DNA from: Palsa-504 sp963818225
Lineage (GTDB): Bacteria; Actinomycetota; Actinomycetes; Streptosporangiales; Streptosporangiaceae
Direction: 5' to 3'
Assembly (NCBI GenBank): GCA_963818225.1
Contig: CAWFRO010000005.1
Location: 310,001-374,000 of the forward strand
Length of the DNA: 64,000 bases
In this document: positions 54,344-63,182 of the stretch, piece after piece
Position numbering within the stretch: position 1 is the stretch's first letter
Layout of the letters: each line of letters starts with the position of its first letter
Position numbers and translations under genes: made by a program
Notes under the pieces: generated by a model
Told to the model about the DNA's origin: nothing
The model's database searches: none
The model's input: only the letters and a program-made list of their open reading frames with translations

Positions 54344-55141
54344 ATGAGCACATCGGTCGTCAGGGCGGCGCGAATCCTCGACCGGCTGGCCCGCAGCCAG
54401 ACGCCGATGACGCTCGCCGAGATCGCCAGCGAGCTCGACATACCCAAAAGCACCGCCTACACCATCCTGCGCGACCTGGCCAGCGAATCCTTCGTGACCG
54501 TGTCCTCGCCGCCCGCCTACTCGATCGGCCTGAAGGCATTCGAGGTCGGCTCGGCGCACCTGCGGGCCTCCGGCACCGCCGGCGCCGTGGCCCCCGAACT
54601 CGCCCGCCTGACCCGCGAACTGAACATCACCTCGCACTACGCGGTCCTCGACGGCACCGAAGTCCTCTACCTGTGCAAGGAGGACCCGCCCACACTGGGG
54701 ATCCAGCTCGCGAGCGCGATCGGCGCCCGCCTCCCGTCCCACCTGACCGCCGTGGGCAAGGCCTGCCTGGCCTGGCTCGAGGCCGACCGCCTGCCCGGCC
54801 ACCTCGAACTGGCCACCCGCGGAGCCGACGGACGGGCGATCTCCCTGCCCGACCTCACCGCCGAACTCGCCCAGATCCGCGTGCAGGGCTTCGCGACTGA
54901 CGACGGCGCCGTCGCGGCCGGCATCCAGTGCGTCGCCGCACCCGTATTCGGCCTCACCGGGCCCAAAGGCGCCGTCGGCGTGAGCCTGCTGCGCGGCTCC
55001 GCCTCGTCCCTCGACCCGGTCGCCGACGAGGTCAAGACAGCCGCCGCCCGCGCAACCATCGCGCTCGGCGGGACCACACCCAACCACCAGGTCCTCCCGC
55101 GCAACGACTACGCCGATCAAACCAGCATGACCTGCCGGTAG
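54344..55141 (+). CDS. IclR family transcriptional regulator
   Basis: This 265-residue regulator has a winged-helix domain (LDRLARSQTPMTLAEIASEL, then DIPKSTAYTILRDLASESFV). The C-terminal IclR effector domain has NITSHYAVLDGTEVLYLCKE, LPSHLTAVGKACLAWLE and AGIQCVAAPVFGLTGPKGAV. IclR proteins respond to small organic acids or aromatic catabolites. It is divergent from the liv operon and convergent with the acyl-CoA dehydrogenase gene, so it may control uptake and oxidation of one substrate. Confidence 0.9.
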   Translation: MSTSVVRAARILDRLARSQTPMTLAEIASELDIPKSTAYTILRDLASESFVTVSSPPAYSIGLKAFEVGSAHLRASGTAGAVAPELARLTRELNITSHYAVLDGTEVLYLCKEDPPTLGIQLASAIGARLPSHLTAVGKACLAWLEADRLPGHLELATRGADGRAISLPDLTAELAQIRVQGFATDDGAVAAGIQCVAAPVFGLTGPKGAVGVSLLRGSASSLDPVADEVKTAAARATIALGGTTPNHQVLPRNDYADQTSMTCR

Positions 55142-55201
55142 TTCCCGCCTACCTCGACGAATGCGGCCGTCACGGCGGCCAGCCCGCCACCGGGCCGACA
55201 C

Positions 55202-56377
55202 TTACCCCAATCCCAGTTCCCTGGCGATGAGCATCCGCTGGACCTCCGAGGTCCCCTCGCCGATCTCCAGGACCTTCGCGTCACGGTAGAACCGGCCGAC
55301 CGGGAACTCGTTCATGAAGCCGTACCCGCCGAACACCTGGGTGGCGGCCCGCGCGTTGTCCATCGCCGCGTTCGATGCGGTCAGCTTGGCGATCGCGGAC
55401 TCCTTCTTGATCGGCTGGCCCGCCACTAGCCGGGCCGCCGCGTCGTACCAGGCCAACCGGGCCGCGTGCACCCGCGCCTCCATGTCGGCCACGGTGAATT
55501 GAATCGCCTGGTGCTGCCCGATGCGGCGGCCGAACGCCTCGCGCTGCCCGGCGTACCTGACGCACTCGTCCACGCAGCCCTGGGCCAGGCCGGTGGCCAG
55601 CGCCGCGATCGCCACCCGGCCTTCGTCGAGGATCTGCAGGAACTGGGCGTAGCCCCGGCCGCGCTCGCCGAGCAGGTTCTCGGCCGGCACCCGGCAGCCG
55701 GTGAAGGAAAGCTCGTGGGTATCCGAGGCGCACCAGCCGACCTTGGAGTACCCCGGACCGGGGACAAATCCGGCCGTCCCGCTAGGAATGATGATGGACG
55801 AGATCTCCTTACGACCGTTCTCGTTGCGGCCGGTGATGGCCAGCACGGTCACCAGCGAGGTGATCGAGGTGCCCGAGTTGGTGATGAAGGCCTTGGTCCC
55901 GTCGACCACCCAGGACCCGTCCACCTCTCCACCCGCCGGCTCGAGCCGGGCGGTGGTGCGCATGCCACCGGGGATGTCGGACCCGCCGCCGGGCTCGGTC
56001 AGGCCGAACGCGGCCAGCCGCTCCCCCGCGCACAGGTCGGGCAGCCACCGGCCTCGCTGCTCCTCGGTGCCGAAGCGGTAGATTGGCATCGCGCCGAGCG
56101 ACACCCCGGCTTCCAGCGTGATCGCCACCGAGGAATCCACCCGGGCCAGCTCCTCCAGCGCGAGGCAGAGCGCGAAGTAGTCGCCGCCCACGCCGCCGTA
56201 CTCCTCGGGGAAGGGCAGGGCGAACAGGCCGAGCTTGCCCATCTTGGCCACGATGTCGTAGGGGAACTCGCCGCGCTCGTAGTAGCCGCCGATGACCGGC
56301 GCGACCACCTCGCGGGCGAACCGGGCGACGGACTCGCGCAGCTCCTGCTGCTCCGGCGCCAGCTGGTAACTGACCAT
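55202..56377 (-). CDS. Acyl-CoA dehydrogenase
   Basis: From the ATG at 56377 the protein has 391 residues. It has the flavin signature FGLTEPGGGSDIPGG, ITNSGTSITSLV, FTGCRVPAENLLGERGRGYA, and the C-terminal motifs ATQVFGGYGFMNEFPVGRFY and GTSEVQRMLIARELG. The base is expected as a Glu near the C-terminus (LEIGEGTSE). It is an FAD enzyme introducing an alpha-beta double bond into an acyl-CoA. The start at MVSYQLAPEQQ is preferred to the upstream MTGWLGG. Confidence 0.9.
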   Translation of the reverse strand: MVSYQLAPEQQELRESVARFAREVVAPVIGGYYERGEFPYDIVAKMGKLGLFALPFPEEYGGVGGDYFALCLALEELARVDSSVAITLEAGVSLGAMPIYRFGTEEQRGRWLPDLCAGERLAAFGLTEPGGGSDIPGGMRTTARLEPAGGEVDGSWVVDGTKAFITNSGTSITSLVTVLAITGRNENGRKEISSIIIPSGTAGFVPGPGYSKVGWCASDTHELSFTGCRVPAENLLGERGRGYAQFLQILDEGRVAIAALATGLAQGCVDECVRYAGQREAFGRRIGQHQAIQFTVADMEARVHAARLAWYDAAARLVAGQPIKKESAIAKLTASNAAMDNARAATQVFGGYGFMNEFPVGRFYRDAKVLEIGEGTSEVQRMLIARELGLG

Positions 56378-56443
56378 AACCCCACCTAACCACCCCGTCA
56401 CCTTCCCGGCACCTTCCGCAGCCGCCGTTCCCCCAGATCGGGG

Positions 56444-56473
56444 GTCTCCGGGGGGGTCGTCCCCCCGGGAGAC
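56444..56473. other. G/C-run hairpin between divergent genes
   Basis: GTCTCC plus a seven-G run (56444-56456) pairs with a six-C run plus GGGAGAC (56461-56473), with one mismatch and a four-base loop. It sits between the starts of the acyl-CoA dehydrogenase and FHA genes, so it is not a terminator by position. A TAATCT string at 56480-56485 could be the -10 of the FHA gene. Confidence 0.4.
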
Positions 56474-56522
56474 AACGCTGTAATCTAGCCTGGGCCGGTA
56501 TACCTACCCGAGAGATGAGGCC

Positions 56523-57131
56523 ATGGCCAGCGTAAGCTGCCCCGATTGCGGTGTCAGGGTCCAGCCGGAGGATTTGATCTGCTTCCGGTGCGGCGCCAAC
56601 CTGCCGCATGCCAGCGGGCCCGACGATGATCTGCTGACACCGACCATTTCGCAGAGGTTCATCACCGGCGATCTGATGGCCACGTGCCCGCGCTGCGGCA
56701 CCCAGGTGCGCGACGCGGCCGATGTCGTCTGCAGCAACTGCGGGGAACCACTGCCGACCGGCCGGCGCCGGCGCATCTCGCCGGTCGTCATGCGGATCAT
56801 CTTCCCCACCGGCAACGTGGACATCCCGGCGGGAACGTCCGTCCTGCTCGGCCGCGACCCGGCCGAGTCGCTCGTCGCCGCGGCGTTCGCCCAGTTCGAC
56901 AACGTCTCCCGGCGTCATGCCACGGTGCAGGTGGACGACTACGGGCACGCCACGATCAGGGACGAGAACTCCACCAACGGCACCTACGTGAACGATGACC
57001 GGGTGCTGCCCGGCATCGATGTCCGGCTGGTGGACGGGGACCGGGTGCGGTTGGCCGCCGACGTGACCGGCGACGTGTCCCTGCCGCAGGGCGAGCCGGA
57101 CCCCTCCGGGCTCACCCGCAACGGCCGCTAG
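56523..57131 (+). CDS. Zinc-ribbon and FHA domain protein
   Basis: This 202-residue protein starts with two CxxC pairs per ribbon (SCPDCGVRV..ICFRCG at about 5-23, and TCPRCGTQV..VCSNCG at about 53-73). A C-terminal FHA domain at about 95-180 carries LLGRDP, VSRRHATV and NSTNGTYVND, the residues that bind phospho-Thr. It probably recognises a target phosphorylated by a Ser/Thr kinase. The next gene is 23 bases on. Confidence 0.9.
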   Translation: MASVSCPDCGVRVQPEDLICFRCGANLPHASGPDDDLLTPTISQRFITGDLMATCPRCGTQVRDAADVVCSNCGEPLPTGRRRRISPVVMRIIFPTGNVDIPAGTSVLLGRDPAESLVAAAFAQFDNVSRRHATVQVDDYGHATIRDENSTNGTYVNDDRVLPGIDVRLVDGDRVRLAADVTGDVSLPQGEPDPSGLTRNGR

Positions 57132-57154
57132 CTAGTACCGCCGGGGCGTGGCCC

Positions 57155-58006
57155 GTGCCGCACTTCATGCTGTCCTGGCAGGACGCGCTGATCGTGGCGG
57201 GCTGCCTGGCCGTCGTCGCGGTAGCCAGCCGGGTGCCGCGGGTCGCCCGGACGTGGACCGGGTGGAACCTGTGGGGCGGCGTGGCACAGGAGGCCGGGCT
57301 GCTGTGCGGGCTGTACGGGCTGTGGCAGCTCGCCGGGTCGTTCACGGTGATGAGCCCGGCCGGGGCGCTGCCCAGGGCCCGCTGGCTCTGGCACGCCGAG
57401 CGGCTGCTGCGCCTGCCCAGCGAGACCGCCGTTCAGCAGCCCTTCCTCGCGCATCCGCTGCTGGTCCAGGCGTTCAACCTGTACTACGACATCCTGCACT
57501 TTCCCGTCCTGGGTGCCTGCTTGATCTGGCTGTACGTGCGGCACCGCGCCCGCTACCCGCGGATCAGGACCACGGTGGCCTTGTTCACCGGGGCCTGCCT
57601 GCTCATCCAGTTCATCCCGGTCGCCCCGCCGCGGCTGCTGCCCGGCACCGGGATGGTCGACACCGCGGCGAAGTACGGCCAGTCGGTGTACTCCTGGCAC
57701 GGCGGGTTCGACGCTGACCAGCTATCGGCGATGCCGTCGGTGCACGTGGGATGGGCGCTGATCGTCGCCTTCGCGGTGATCACGGTGTCCCGGAGCCGAT
57801 GGCGCTGGCTGGCCGCGGGTTATCCGCTGCTGACGCTGCTCGTCGTGGTGGTCACGGCCAATCACTTCTGGCTGGACGGGATCGTGGCCGGCGCGCTGGT
57901 GGCCGTGATTGTCGCAGGTCAGCGCCTGGCGCGGGGGCTGCGGTCAGCTAAATCCTCCCGAAAGGACCAGGTCAAGCCGGAGCAGGAGGAATTGTCCGTG
58001 AAATGA
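57155..58006 (+). CDS. PAP2-superfamily membrane protein, inositolphosphotransferase-like
   Basis: This 283-residue membrane protein has about six helices. It has the PAP2_3 type motifs: YYDILHFPVLGACLIWLYVRHR, then PPRLLP, MPSVHVGWAL (the PSGH equivalent), and NHFWLDGIVAG with the final His and Asp. Such proteins transfer or remove phosphate groups on lipids. The charged tail is disordered. It probably shares a transcript with the FHA gene. Confidence 0.75.
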   Translation: MPHFMLSWQDALIVAGCLAVVAVASRVPRVARTWTGWNLWGGVAQEAGLLCGLYGLWQLAGSFTVMSPAGALPRARWLWHAERLLRLPSETAVQQPFLAHPLLVQAFNLYYDILHFPVLGACLIWLYVRHRARYPRIRTTVALFTGACLLIQFIPVAPPRLLPGTGMVDTAAKYGQSVYSWHGGFDADQLSAMPSVHVGWALIVAFAVITVSRSRWRWLAAGYPLLTLLVVVVTANHFWLDGIVAGALVAVIVAGQRLARGLRSAKSSRKDQVKPEQEELSVK

Positions 58007-58102
58007 CGGCGGCGCGGGCCGGAGTGGCTAATTTGACAGCGCTGCACGGGAGCGAGAAGAGTTGCGATCCAGCGGCTTTTGCCGGAACTCCTTGGGGGCA
58101 CC

Positions 58103-58864
58103 ATGGTCCGGAAAAGTATGGCGGAACTGCTCGGGACCGGGCTACTGGTCTATTTCGGCGTGGGCGTGGCCACGCTGTCGTTCGGGCCCGGGTTCGCCGT
58201 CGCCGGGAGCAGCTTCGCGGCCGGGGTGGTGATCACGGCTCTCGCGTTCGGCCTGATCCTGCTCGCTCTGGCCTACGTACTCGGCCCTATCTCCGGATGC
58301 CACGTCAACCCGGCGGTCACCCTCGGCGTGCTGCTCTCGGGCCGGATCCCGCTGATCGAAGCCGTCGCGTACTGGATCGCTCAGTTCATCGGCGGCATCC
58401 TCGGCGCGCTGCTGCTGTGGGGCACGTTCGCCAACTCGCCGCTGTACAGCAGGTCGAAGACGGGCCTGGGGGCCGACGGCTGGGGCGCGGCGAGTCACAT
58501 CAACATCAACGCAGGCGGCGCCTTCCTGGCCGAAGTCGTGCTGACCGCCCTGTTCGTCTTCGCCGTGCTCGGCGCCACGAGCAAGATCGCCAACAGCGCC
58601 ACCGCGGGCATTGTCATCGGCTTCAGCCTTACCGTGGTCCATCTCATCGGCATCGCCATCACCGGTACCTCGGTTAACCCAGCCCGGAGCCTTGGTCCCG
58701 CCGTCGTGCTCGGCGGCACCGCGCTGAGCCAGGTATGGCTGTTCATCGTCGCGCCGCTGGTCGGCGGGGCCGTGGCGGCGGGACTGCACCGCGTGCTGTA
58801 TCCCGAGCCGCCCATCGAGCCGCTCGCCTCGGGCGAGATACCGGTCCCAGCTGTGAGTGACTAG
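58103..58864 (+). CDS. MIP family channel (aquaporin/aquaglyceroporin)
   Basis: From the ATG at 58103 the protein has 253 residues, six helices and two NPA loops (GCHVNPAVTLG and GTSVNPARSLG). The second loop has the Arg of the selectivity filter. The narrow residues (after HVNPA and in helix 5, VIGFSLTVVHLIGI) suggest a water-selective aquaporin more than a glycerol facilitator, but this is not certain. It ends in a short charged tail. Confidence 0.9.
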   Translation: MVRKSMAELLGTGLLVYFGVGVATLSFGPGFAVAGSSFAAGVVITALAFGLILLALAYVLGPISGCHVNPAVTLGVLLSGRIPLIEAVAYWIAQFIGGILGALLLWGTFANSPLYSRSKTGLGADGWGAASHININAGGAFLAEVVLTALFVFAVLGATSKIANSATAGIVIGFSLTVVHLIGIAITGTSVNPARSLGPAVVLGGTALSQVWLFIVAPLVGGAVAAGLHRVLYPEPPIEPLASGEIPVPAVSD

Positions 58865-58964
58865 CAGGGCCGTCGCGACCCGTCGGCAGCAGGGTCAGCG
58901 TGGCCCGGGCCAGGATGGCGGAGGGTGAGCCACGGTCCGTTCGGGAGAATGATCGTGGTGCAGG

Positions 58965-59666
58965 CTAGTGGCCTAGCAGGTCGGCCAGGTCCTCGTGGCC
59001 GCGGGGCTGGGCGGTGCCGCCGGGCGGCCCGGCGGCCATCAGCCGCCTGCCGTACTCGAGGATGTCGCTGATGATGGCCTCGGCCTGGCGGTGGGATGTC
59101 GCCGCGACGATGGCCTTGGCACCCTCGCTGAGCAGGGCGGCCAGCACGGCCGCGAGCAGCGGGTCGCCGGCGCTGCCGGAGATGCGCAGCAGGGCGTCGC
59201 CGGGCCGACCGGGGCTGCTCCGGCGGTGCTGGCGCATGTCCTCGAAGTCGGGCGGGCCGTTTCCGGCGCAGAACAGAGCGGCGAGGTCGCGGCGCTTCCA
59301 GGTGGTCCGCAGGATGGCCTGGGCGCCGGCCGCCCACAGGGCGGCGGTGTCGCTGGCGCCGGCGTTCCTGGCCCGGGCCACGGCGCGGGCGGCGGCTTCC
59401 TCCCGGGCGAGGTTGTAGCGCCGCCACAGGGCCAGGTACAGCTCGTTCTTGCCGCCGAAATGGTGGTAGATGCTGCCCACGCTCAGGCCGGCCCGCGCGG
59501 CGATGTCGGTGACCTTGGCGCAGGTGTAGCCCTGCTCGGCGAAGACCTCGCGGGCGGCGGCCAGCAGATCGCTGCGGGTCTGCTCGGTCCGGGCCCACTG
59601 CCAGGCCGGGGCAGGCGGCCCGTCGTGCTGCCGTTCCGCTACCTGTTCCGGTGCCTGCGCCACCAT
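58965..59666 (-). CDS. TetR family transcriptional regulator
   Basis: From the ATG at 59666 the protein has 233 residues, with a TetR HTH (LLAAAREVFAEQGYTCAKVT, DIAARAGLSVGSIYHHFGGK) and a helical ligand domain. It is divergent from an MFS efflux gene, and copies of the motif TTAGAAC/GTTCTAA lie in both promoters. It probably represses both genes until a ligand or drug is present. Confidence 0.9.
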   Translation of the reverse strand: MVAQAPEQVAERQHDGPPAPAWQWARTEQTRSDLLAAAREVFAEQGYTCAKVTDIAARAGLSVGSIYHHFGGKNELYLALWRRYNLAREEAAARAVARARNAGASDTAALWAAGAQAILRTTWKRRDLAALFCAGNGPPDFEDMRQHRRSSPGRPGDALLRISGSAGDPLLAAVLAALLSEGAKAIVAATSHRQAEAIISDILEYGRRLMAAGPPGGTAQPRGHEDLADLLGH

Positions 59667-59709
59667 GGTTCGCTCCTGCCCGCACGGAGCCGGGCCGTGC
59701 TGGCCATAT

Positions 59710-59724
59710 CTTAGAACACGGTTC
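59710..59724 (-). promoter_or_regulatory. TetR promoter/operator
   Basis: TTAGAAC (59711-59717) followed by ACGGTTC makes the dyad GAAC-ACG-GTTC. On the minus strand the same bases give TAAGAT, a -10-like string for the regulator gene, so the site overlaps its promoter. Confidence 0.5.
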
Positions 59725-59795
59725 ATCTTTCTCCCGCAAGCTATGCCGATACCGCGGCCAGGCGCCCGCCGGACGGGCTGGCCCGGCGGCCCTGG

Positions 59796-59846
59796 TTGAC
59801 AGTCGGCGCCCCGGAAGATCTAGAGTTTCGTTCTAAAAAGTTCTAA
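59796..59846 (+). promoter_or_regulatory. MFS gene promoter with GTTCTAA repeats
   Basis: TTGACA at 59796-59801 is a -35-like box, with TCTAGA about 17 bases on as a weak -10. Two GTTCTAA repeats (59830-59836 and 59840-59846) follow at the expected transcription start. The same motif occurs in inverse orientation before the TetR gene, which suggests TetR binding and repression. Confidence 0.5.
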
Positions 59847-59926
59847 CTATAGGTTCAGTGCTCTGGGGCGCGCCGCGGCGGCTCGGCAAGGGGACGCTGG
59901 CCTGACCGGGGCCGTGGGAGGTCGAC

Positions 59927-61393
59927 GTGATCCGCTGGCGGCCGAGCCAGGAGCTGGTGGTCCTGGTCTGCTACACGACCGCGCTGTACATGACCGTCGT
60001 GGACAACACGATCATCTACACCGCCTTGCCGTCGCTGGCCCGGGACTTTCACGCCCCGCTGGCCGACGCGCAGTGGGTGACGCTGAGCTACCTGCTCACG
60101 CTGGCCTTGATGATCCCGTCGTCGGGCTGGATCGGTGACCGGTTCGGCACCCGGCGCACCTTCCTGCTCGCGCTGGCCCTGTTCACCGGGGCCTCGGCGC
60201 TGTGCGGGCTGTCCGGCTCGCTCCCCCAGCTGGTCATCTTCCGGGTCATCCAGGGCATCGGCGGCGGCCTGATCATCCCGGTCGGGCAGGCCATGCTGTT
60301 CCGCACCTACCCGCCCGAGCGGCGCGCCCGCGCCACGGGCCTGGTCATGCTGGGCACCGCCCTCGGCCCGGCCACCGGGCCGGTCCTGGGCGGCGTCTTG
60401 ACGACGTACCTGTCGTGGCGGTGGTGCTTTTTCGTCAACGTGCCGTTCGGCACCATCGCGCTGATCATCGGGCTGCTGTTCCTGGCCGAGCACCGCGAGC
60501 CGGCCGCCGGCCGGGTGGATATCGCCGGCTTCCTGCTGGCCGGCGGCGGCCTGGCCCTCGTCCTGTACGCGCTGAGCCAGGCGCCGCAGCGGGGCTGGGG
60601 CAGCCCGGTCGTCATCGGCAGCGGCGTCATCGGCCTGGTCTCGCTGGCCTGCATGGTGGTGGTCGAGCTGCGGCTGAAGGCGCCGATGCTGAACCTGCGG
60701 CTGCTGCGCAACCGGATCTTCCGCACCACCACCCTGATCTCGCTCTGCCAGTCGTGCGGCTACAGCGGCTACCTGTTCATCATGCCGGAGTTCCTGCAGC
60801 AGGCCCGCGGGGCCTCAGCGCTGAGCTCCGGGCTGACCACGTTCCCCGGCGCCATCGGGCTGCTGATCAGCGCCCAGCTCGCCGCCCGCATCTACCCCCG
60901 GGTCGGGCCGCGGCGGATGGCCGTCTGCGGCCTGTGCGGGGTGATCGCGGTCTGGACCGTGATCGGGCTGACGATCGGGCTGGACACCAGCATCTGGGTG
61001 ATCCGGGTGCTGACCTTCAGCAGCGGGTTCGCCAGCGGCTGGTGCGTCATCGCCGCCCAGACCGCGTCGTTCGCGACCATCTCCTCCGCCGACACCGGCC
61101 GCGCCGCGGCGCTGTTCCAGACCCAGACCCAGGTCGCGGGCGGCTTCGGCGTGGCCTTGCTGGTCACCGTCGTCTCCGCCGTCAGCCCGGTCGGGGCCAC
61201 CGGGGCCGCGCTCGTCCCGGCGTTCCACGCCGCCTTCCTCACCGCCGCCGTGATCGCCGCCGTCGGCGTCCCGTTCGCGCTGAGCATCCGGGACGCCGAC
61301 GCCGCCGCCACCATGCGCCGCCGGGAGCGCATCCCGGCGCCCGCGGCCGCGGTCCCGCCGGGGATCGGGGACGGTACCTCAGACCTCGGGTAG
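59927..61393 (+). CDS. MFS efflux transporter, DHA2 (14-helix) type
   Basis: This 488-residue transporter has fourteen helices. The DHA2 motifs are TTALYMTVVDNTIIYTALPS with the conserved Asp, GWIGDRFGTRRTFLLALALF as motif A, and ALGPATGPVLGGVL as motif C. The family exports drugs or metabolites using the proton gradient. The GTG at 59927 is used. The divergent TetR gene and shared operator motifs make a regulated efflux pair. Confidence 0.9.
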   Translation: MIRWRPSQELVVLVCYTTALYMTVVDNTIIYTALPSLARDFHAPLADAQWVTLSYLLTLALMIPSSGWIGDRFGTRRTFLLALALFTGASALCGLSGSLPQLVIFRVIQGIGGGLIIPVGQAMLFRTYPPERRARATGLVMLGTALGPATGPVLGGVLTTYLSWRWCFFVNVPFGTIALIIGLLFLAEHREPAAGRVDIAGFLLAGGGLALVLYALSQAPQRGWGSPVVIGSGVIGLVSLACMVVVELRLKAPMLNLRLLRNRIFRTTTLISLCQSCGYSGYLFIMPEFLQQARGASALSSGLTTFPGAIGLLISAQLAARIYPRVGPRRMAVCGLCGVIAVWTVIGLTIGLDTSIWVIRVLTFSSGFASGWCVIAAQTASFATISSADTGRAAALFQTQTQVAGGFGVALLVTVVSAVSPVGATGAALVPAFHAAFLTAAVIAAVGVPFALSIRDADAAATMRRRERIPAPAAAVPPGIGDGTSDLG

Positions 61394-61443
61394 CGCGGAC
61401 CTCGGGTAGCCGCAGCGGGAGCGCGCCCCGATCCGCTACGGCC

Positions 61444-62436
61444 CTAGCGCTCGCTGTCCAGCGCCGCGACCTGGGCCGGCTCGTAGCGCTCCCCCGCGAC
61501 CGCGCCGGGCGGTACGGCGGCCTCGATCGCGGCCAGGTCGTCGTCGCTGAGCGTCAGGTCCAGAGCGTGCAGTGCCTCGGCGAGGCGGTCACGGCGCTTG
61601 GTCCCGATCAGCGGGATGATGTCCGCGCCGCGGGAGGCGACCCAGGCGATGGCCAGCTGCGCGGCGGTCACGCCCTTGGCCTCGGCGACCGCTTCGAGCG
61701 CGGCCAGCAATTCGAGGTTGCGGGCGTGATTCTCGCCGCGGAACCGGGGGAAGCGCTGCCGCGGGTCACCGGCGGCCACCCGGGCGGTGCCGCTGCTCAG
61801 CAGGCCGCGCGAGAGGATCCCATAGGCGGTCACGCCGATACCGAGCTCGCGCACGGCGGGCAGGATCCTCTCCTCGATGCCGCGGCTCACCAGGGAGTAT
61901 TCGATCTGCAGCGCGGTCACCGGATGGATGGCGTGGGCCCGGCGGATGGTGTCCGCGCCCATCTCCGACAGGCCGAGGTAACGGACGTAGCCGGCCGCGA
62001 TCATCTCGGCCACCGCGCCGACCGTGTCCTCGATCGGCACCTGCGGGTCGAGCCGGGCCGGCTGGTACAGGTCCACGTACTCCGTGCCCAGCCGGGTCAG
62101 GGTGTAGGCCAGTGCGGTCTTCACCGCGTTCGGGCTGGTGTCGTGGCCGACGAACGCGCCGGACGGGTCGCGCTGGCCGCCGAACTTGACCTGGATGAAC
62201 ACACGGTCCCGGGGGATCCCGCGGCGCAGGGCGTCGCGGAGCAGCAGCTCGTTATGGCCCATGCCGTAGAAATCGCCGGTGTCCAGCAGGGTGACGCCCG
62301 CGTCGACCGCGGCGTGGATGGTAGCGATGCTCTCCTGGTCGTCGGCCTGCCCGTAAACCCCTGACATGGCCATCAGGCCGAGGCCGGCCCGCGACACCAC
62401 CGGCCCGCCCCGGCCCAGCGTGGTCGTCGCCATCAC
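61444..62436 (-). CDS. Aldo/keto reductase, catalytic His replaced
   Basis: This 330-residue enzyme has the AKR barrel, with the catalytic Asp and Tyr in LLDTGDFYG and Lys in VFIQVKFGG. The His loop reads VDLYQPARLDPQVPIEDTVG, so the usual H of YQ.HR is absent. The NADPH site is near the end (IPLIGTKRRDRL). Members with this substitution exist and may act on sugars or as redox sensors. It is convergent with the MFS gene. Confidence 0.85.
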   Translation of the reverse strand: MMATTTLGRGGPVVSRAGLGLMAMSGVYGQADDQESIATIHAAVDAGVTLLDTGDFYGMGHNELLLRDALRRGIPRDRVFIQVKFGGQRDPSGAFVGHDTSPNAVKTALAYTLTRLGTEYVDLYQPARLDPQVPIEDTVGAVAEMIAAGYVRYLGLSEMGADTIRRAHAIHPVTALQIEYSLVSRGIEERILPAVRELGIGVTAYGILSRGLLSSGTARVAAGDPRQRFPRFRGENHARNLELLAALEAVAEAKGVTAAQLAIAWVASRGADIIPLIGTKRRDRLAEALHALDLTLSDDDLAAIEAAVPPGAVAGERYEPAQVAALDSER

Positions 62437-62499
62437 GCCTGTACCCTACCCGGCGGGCGCGCCCCGGGATCCGGGGCGGCGGGCGTAAGGTCGGGTCGC

Positions 62500-63111
62500 G
62501 TGACCACGATCGTTCTCGCGTCCGCCTCGCCCGCCCGGCTCGCGGTGCTGCGCAGCGCCGGGCTGGACCCCGAGGTCGCCGTCAGCGGTGTCGACGAGGA
62601 CGCGTTCACCGCGGCCACGCCGGCCGAGCTGGCCGGGCTGCTGGCCCAGGCCAAGGCGGCCGCGGTGGCCGCGGGCCGGGTGGACGGGCTGGTGATCGGC
62701 TGCGACTCGCTGCTCGACCTGGACGGGCGGCCGCTGGGCAAGCCTGCCTCGGCCGCCGAGGCGGTGACCCGCTGGCGGGAGATGTCCGGACGGACGGGGA
62801 CGCTGGTCACCGGGCACTGCGTGATCAACGCCGCCACCGGCCAGCAGGCCGCGGCCGTGGCGGCGACCAGGGTGCGGTTCGGCACCCCGTCGCAGCAGGA
62901 GATCGCCGCCTACGTCGCCTCGGGCGAGCCGCTCGCGGTAGCCGGCGCGTTCACGCTGGACGGGCGCGGCGGCTGGTTCGTGGACGGGATCGACGGCGAC
63001 CACGGCACGGTGCTCGGCGTGTCGTTGCCGCTGCTGCGCCGGCTGCTGGGCGACCTGGGCGTCAGCGTGACGTCGCTATGGACCGATCGGCCGGGGCCGA
63101 TCCGCGCTTAG
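62500..63111 (+). CDS. maf: Maf family nucleotide pyrophosphatase
   Basis: This 203-residue protein has the Maf pattern: LASASPARLAVLRSAGL at the N-terminus, the GCDSLLDLDGRPLGKPASAA loop with the metal-binding Asp, TLVTGHCVIN, YVASGEPLAVAGAFTLDGRG and a final HGTVLGVSLPLL. Maf proteins hydrolyse non-canonical or modified NTPs. The start is a GTG. The gene lies 63 bases from the divergent aldo/keto reductase gene. Confidence 0.9.
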   Translation: MTTIVLASASPARLAVLRSAGLDPEVAVSGVDEDAFTAATPAELAGLLAQAKAAAVAAGRVDGLVIGCDSLLDLDGRPLGKPASAAEAVTRWREMSGRTGTLVTGHCVINAATGQQAAAVAATRVRFGTPSQQEIAAYVASGEPLAVAGAFTLDGRGGWFVDGIDGDHGTVLGVSLPLLRRLLGDLGVSVTSLWTDRPGPIRA

Positions 63112-63182
63112 GCCCGGACAGTTCGGCACTACCCTGTAAAGACGAGCAAACCGGCACACAAGCGAAGAACCCGGACGGATGC

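Noticed and set aside
60202..62364. 720-codon plus-strand frame spanning the MFS and aldo/keto reductase genes
   Set aside because: It runs in a different frame through MFS and then antisense to the reductase. Composition is Arg/Pro/Ala-rich, without a family.
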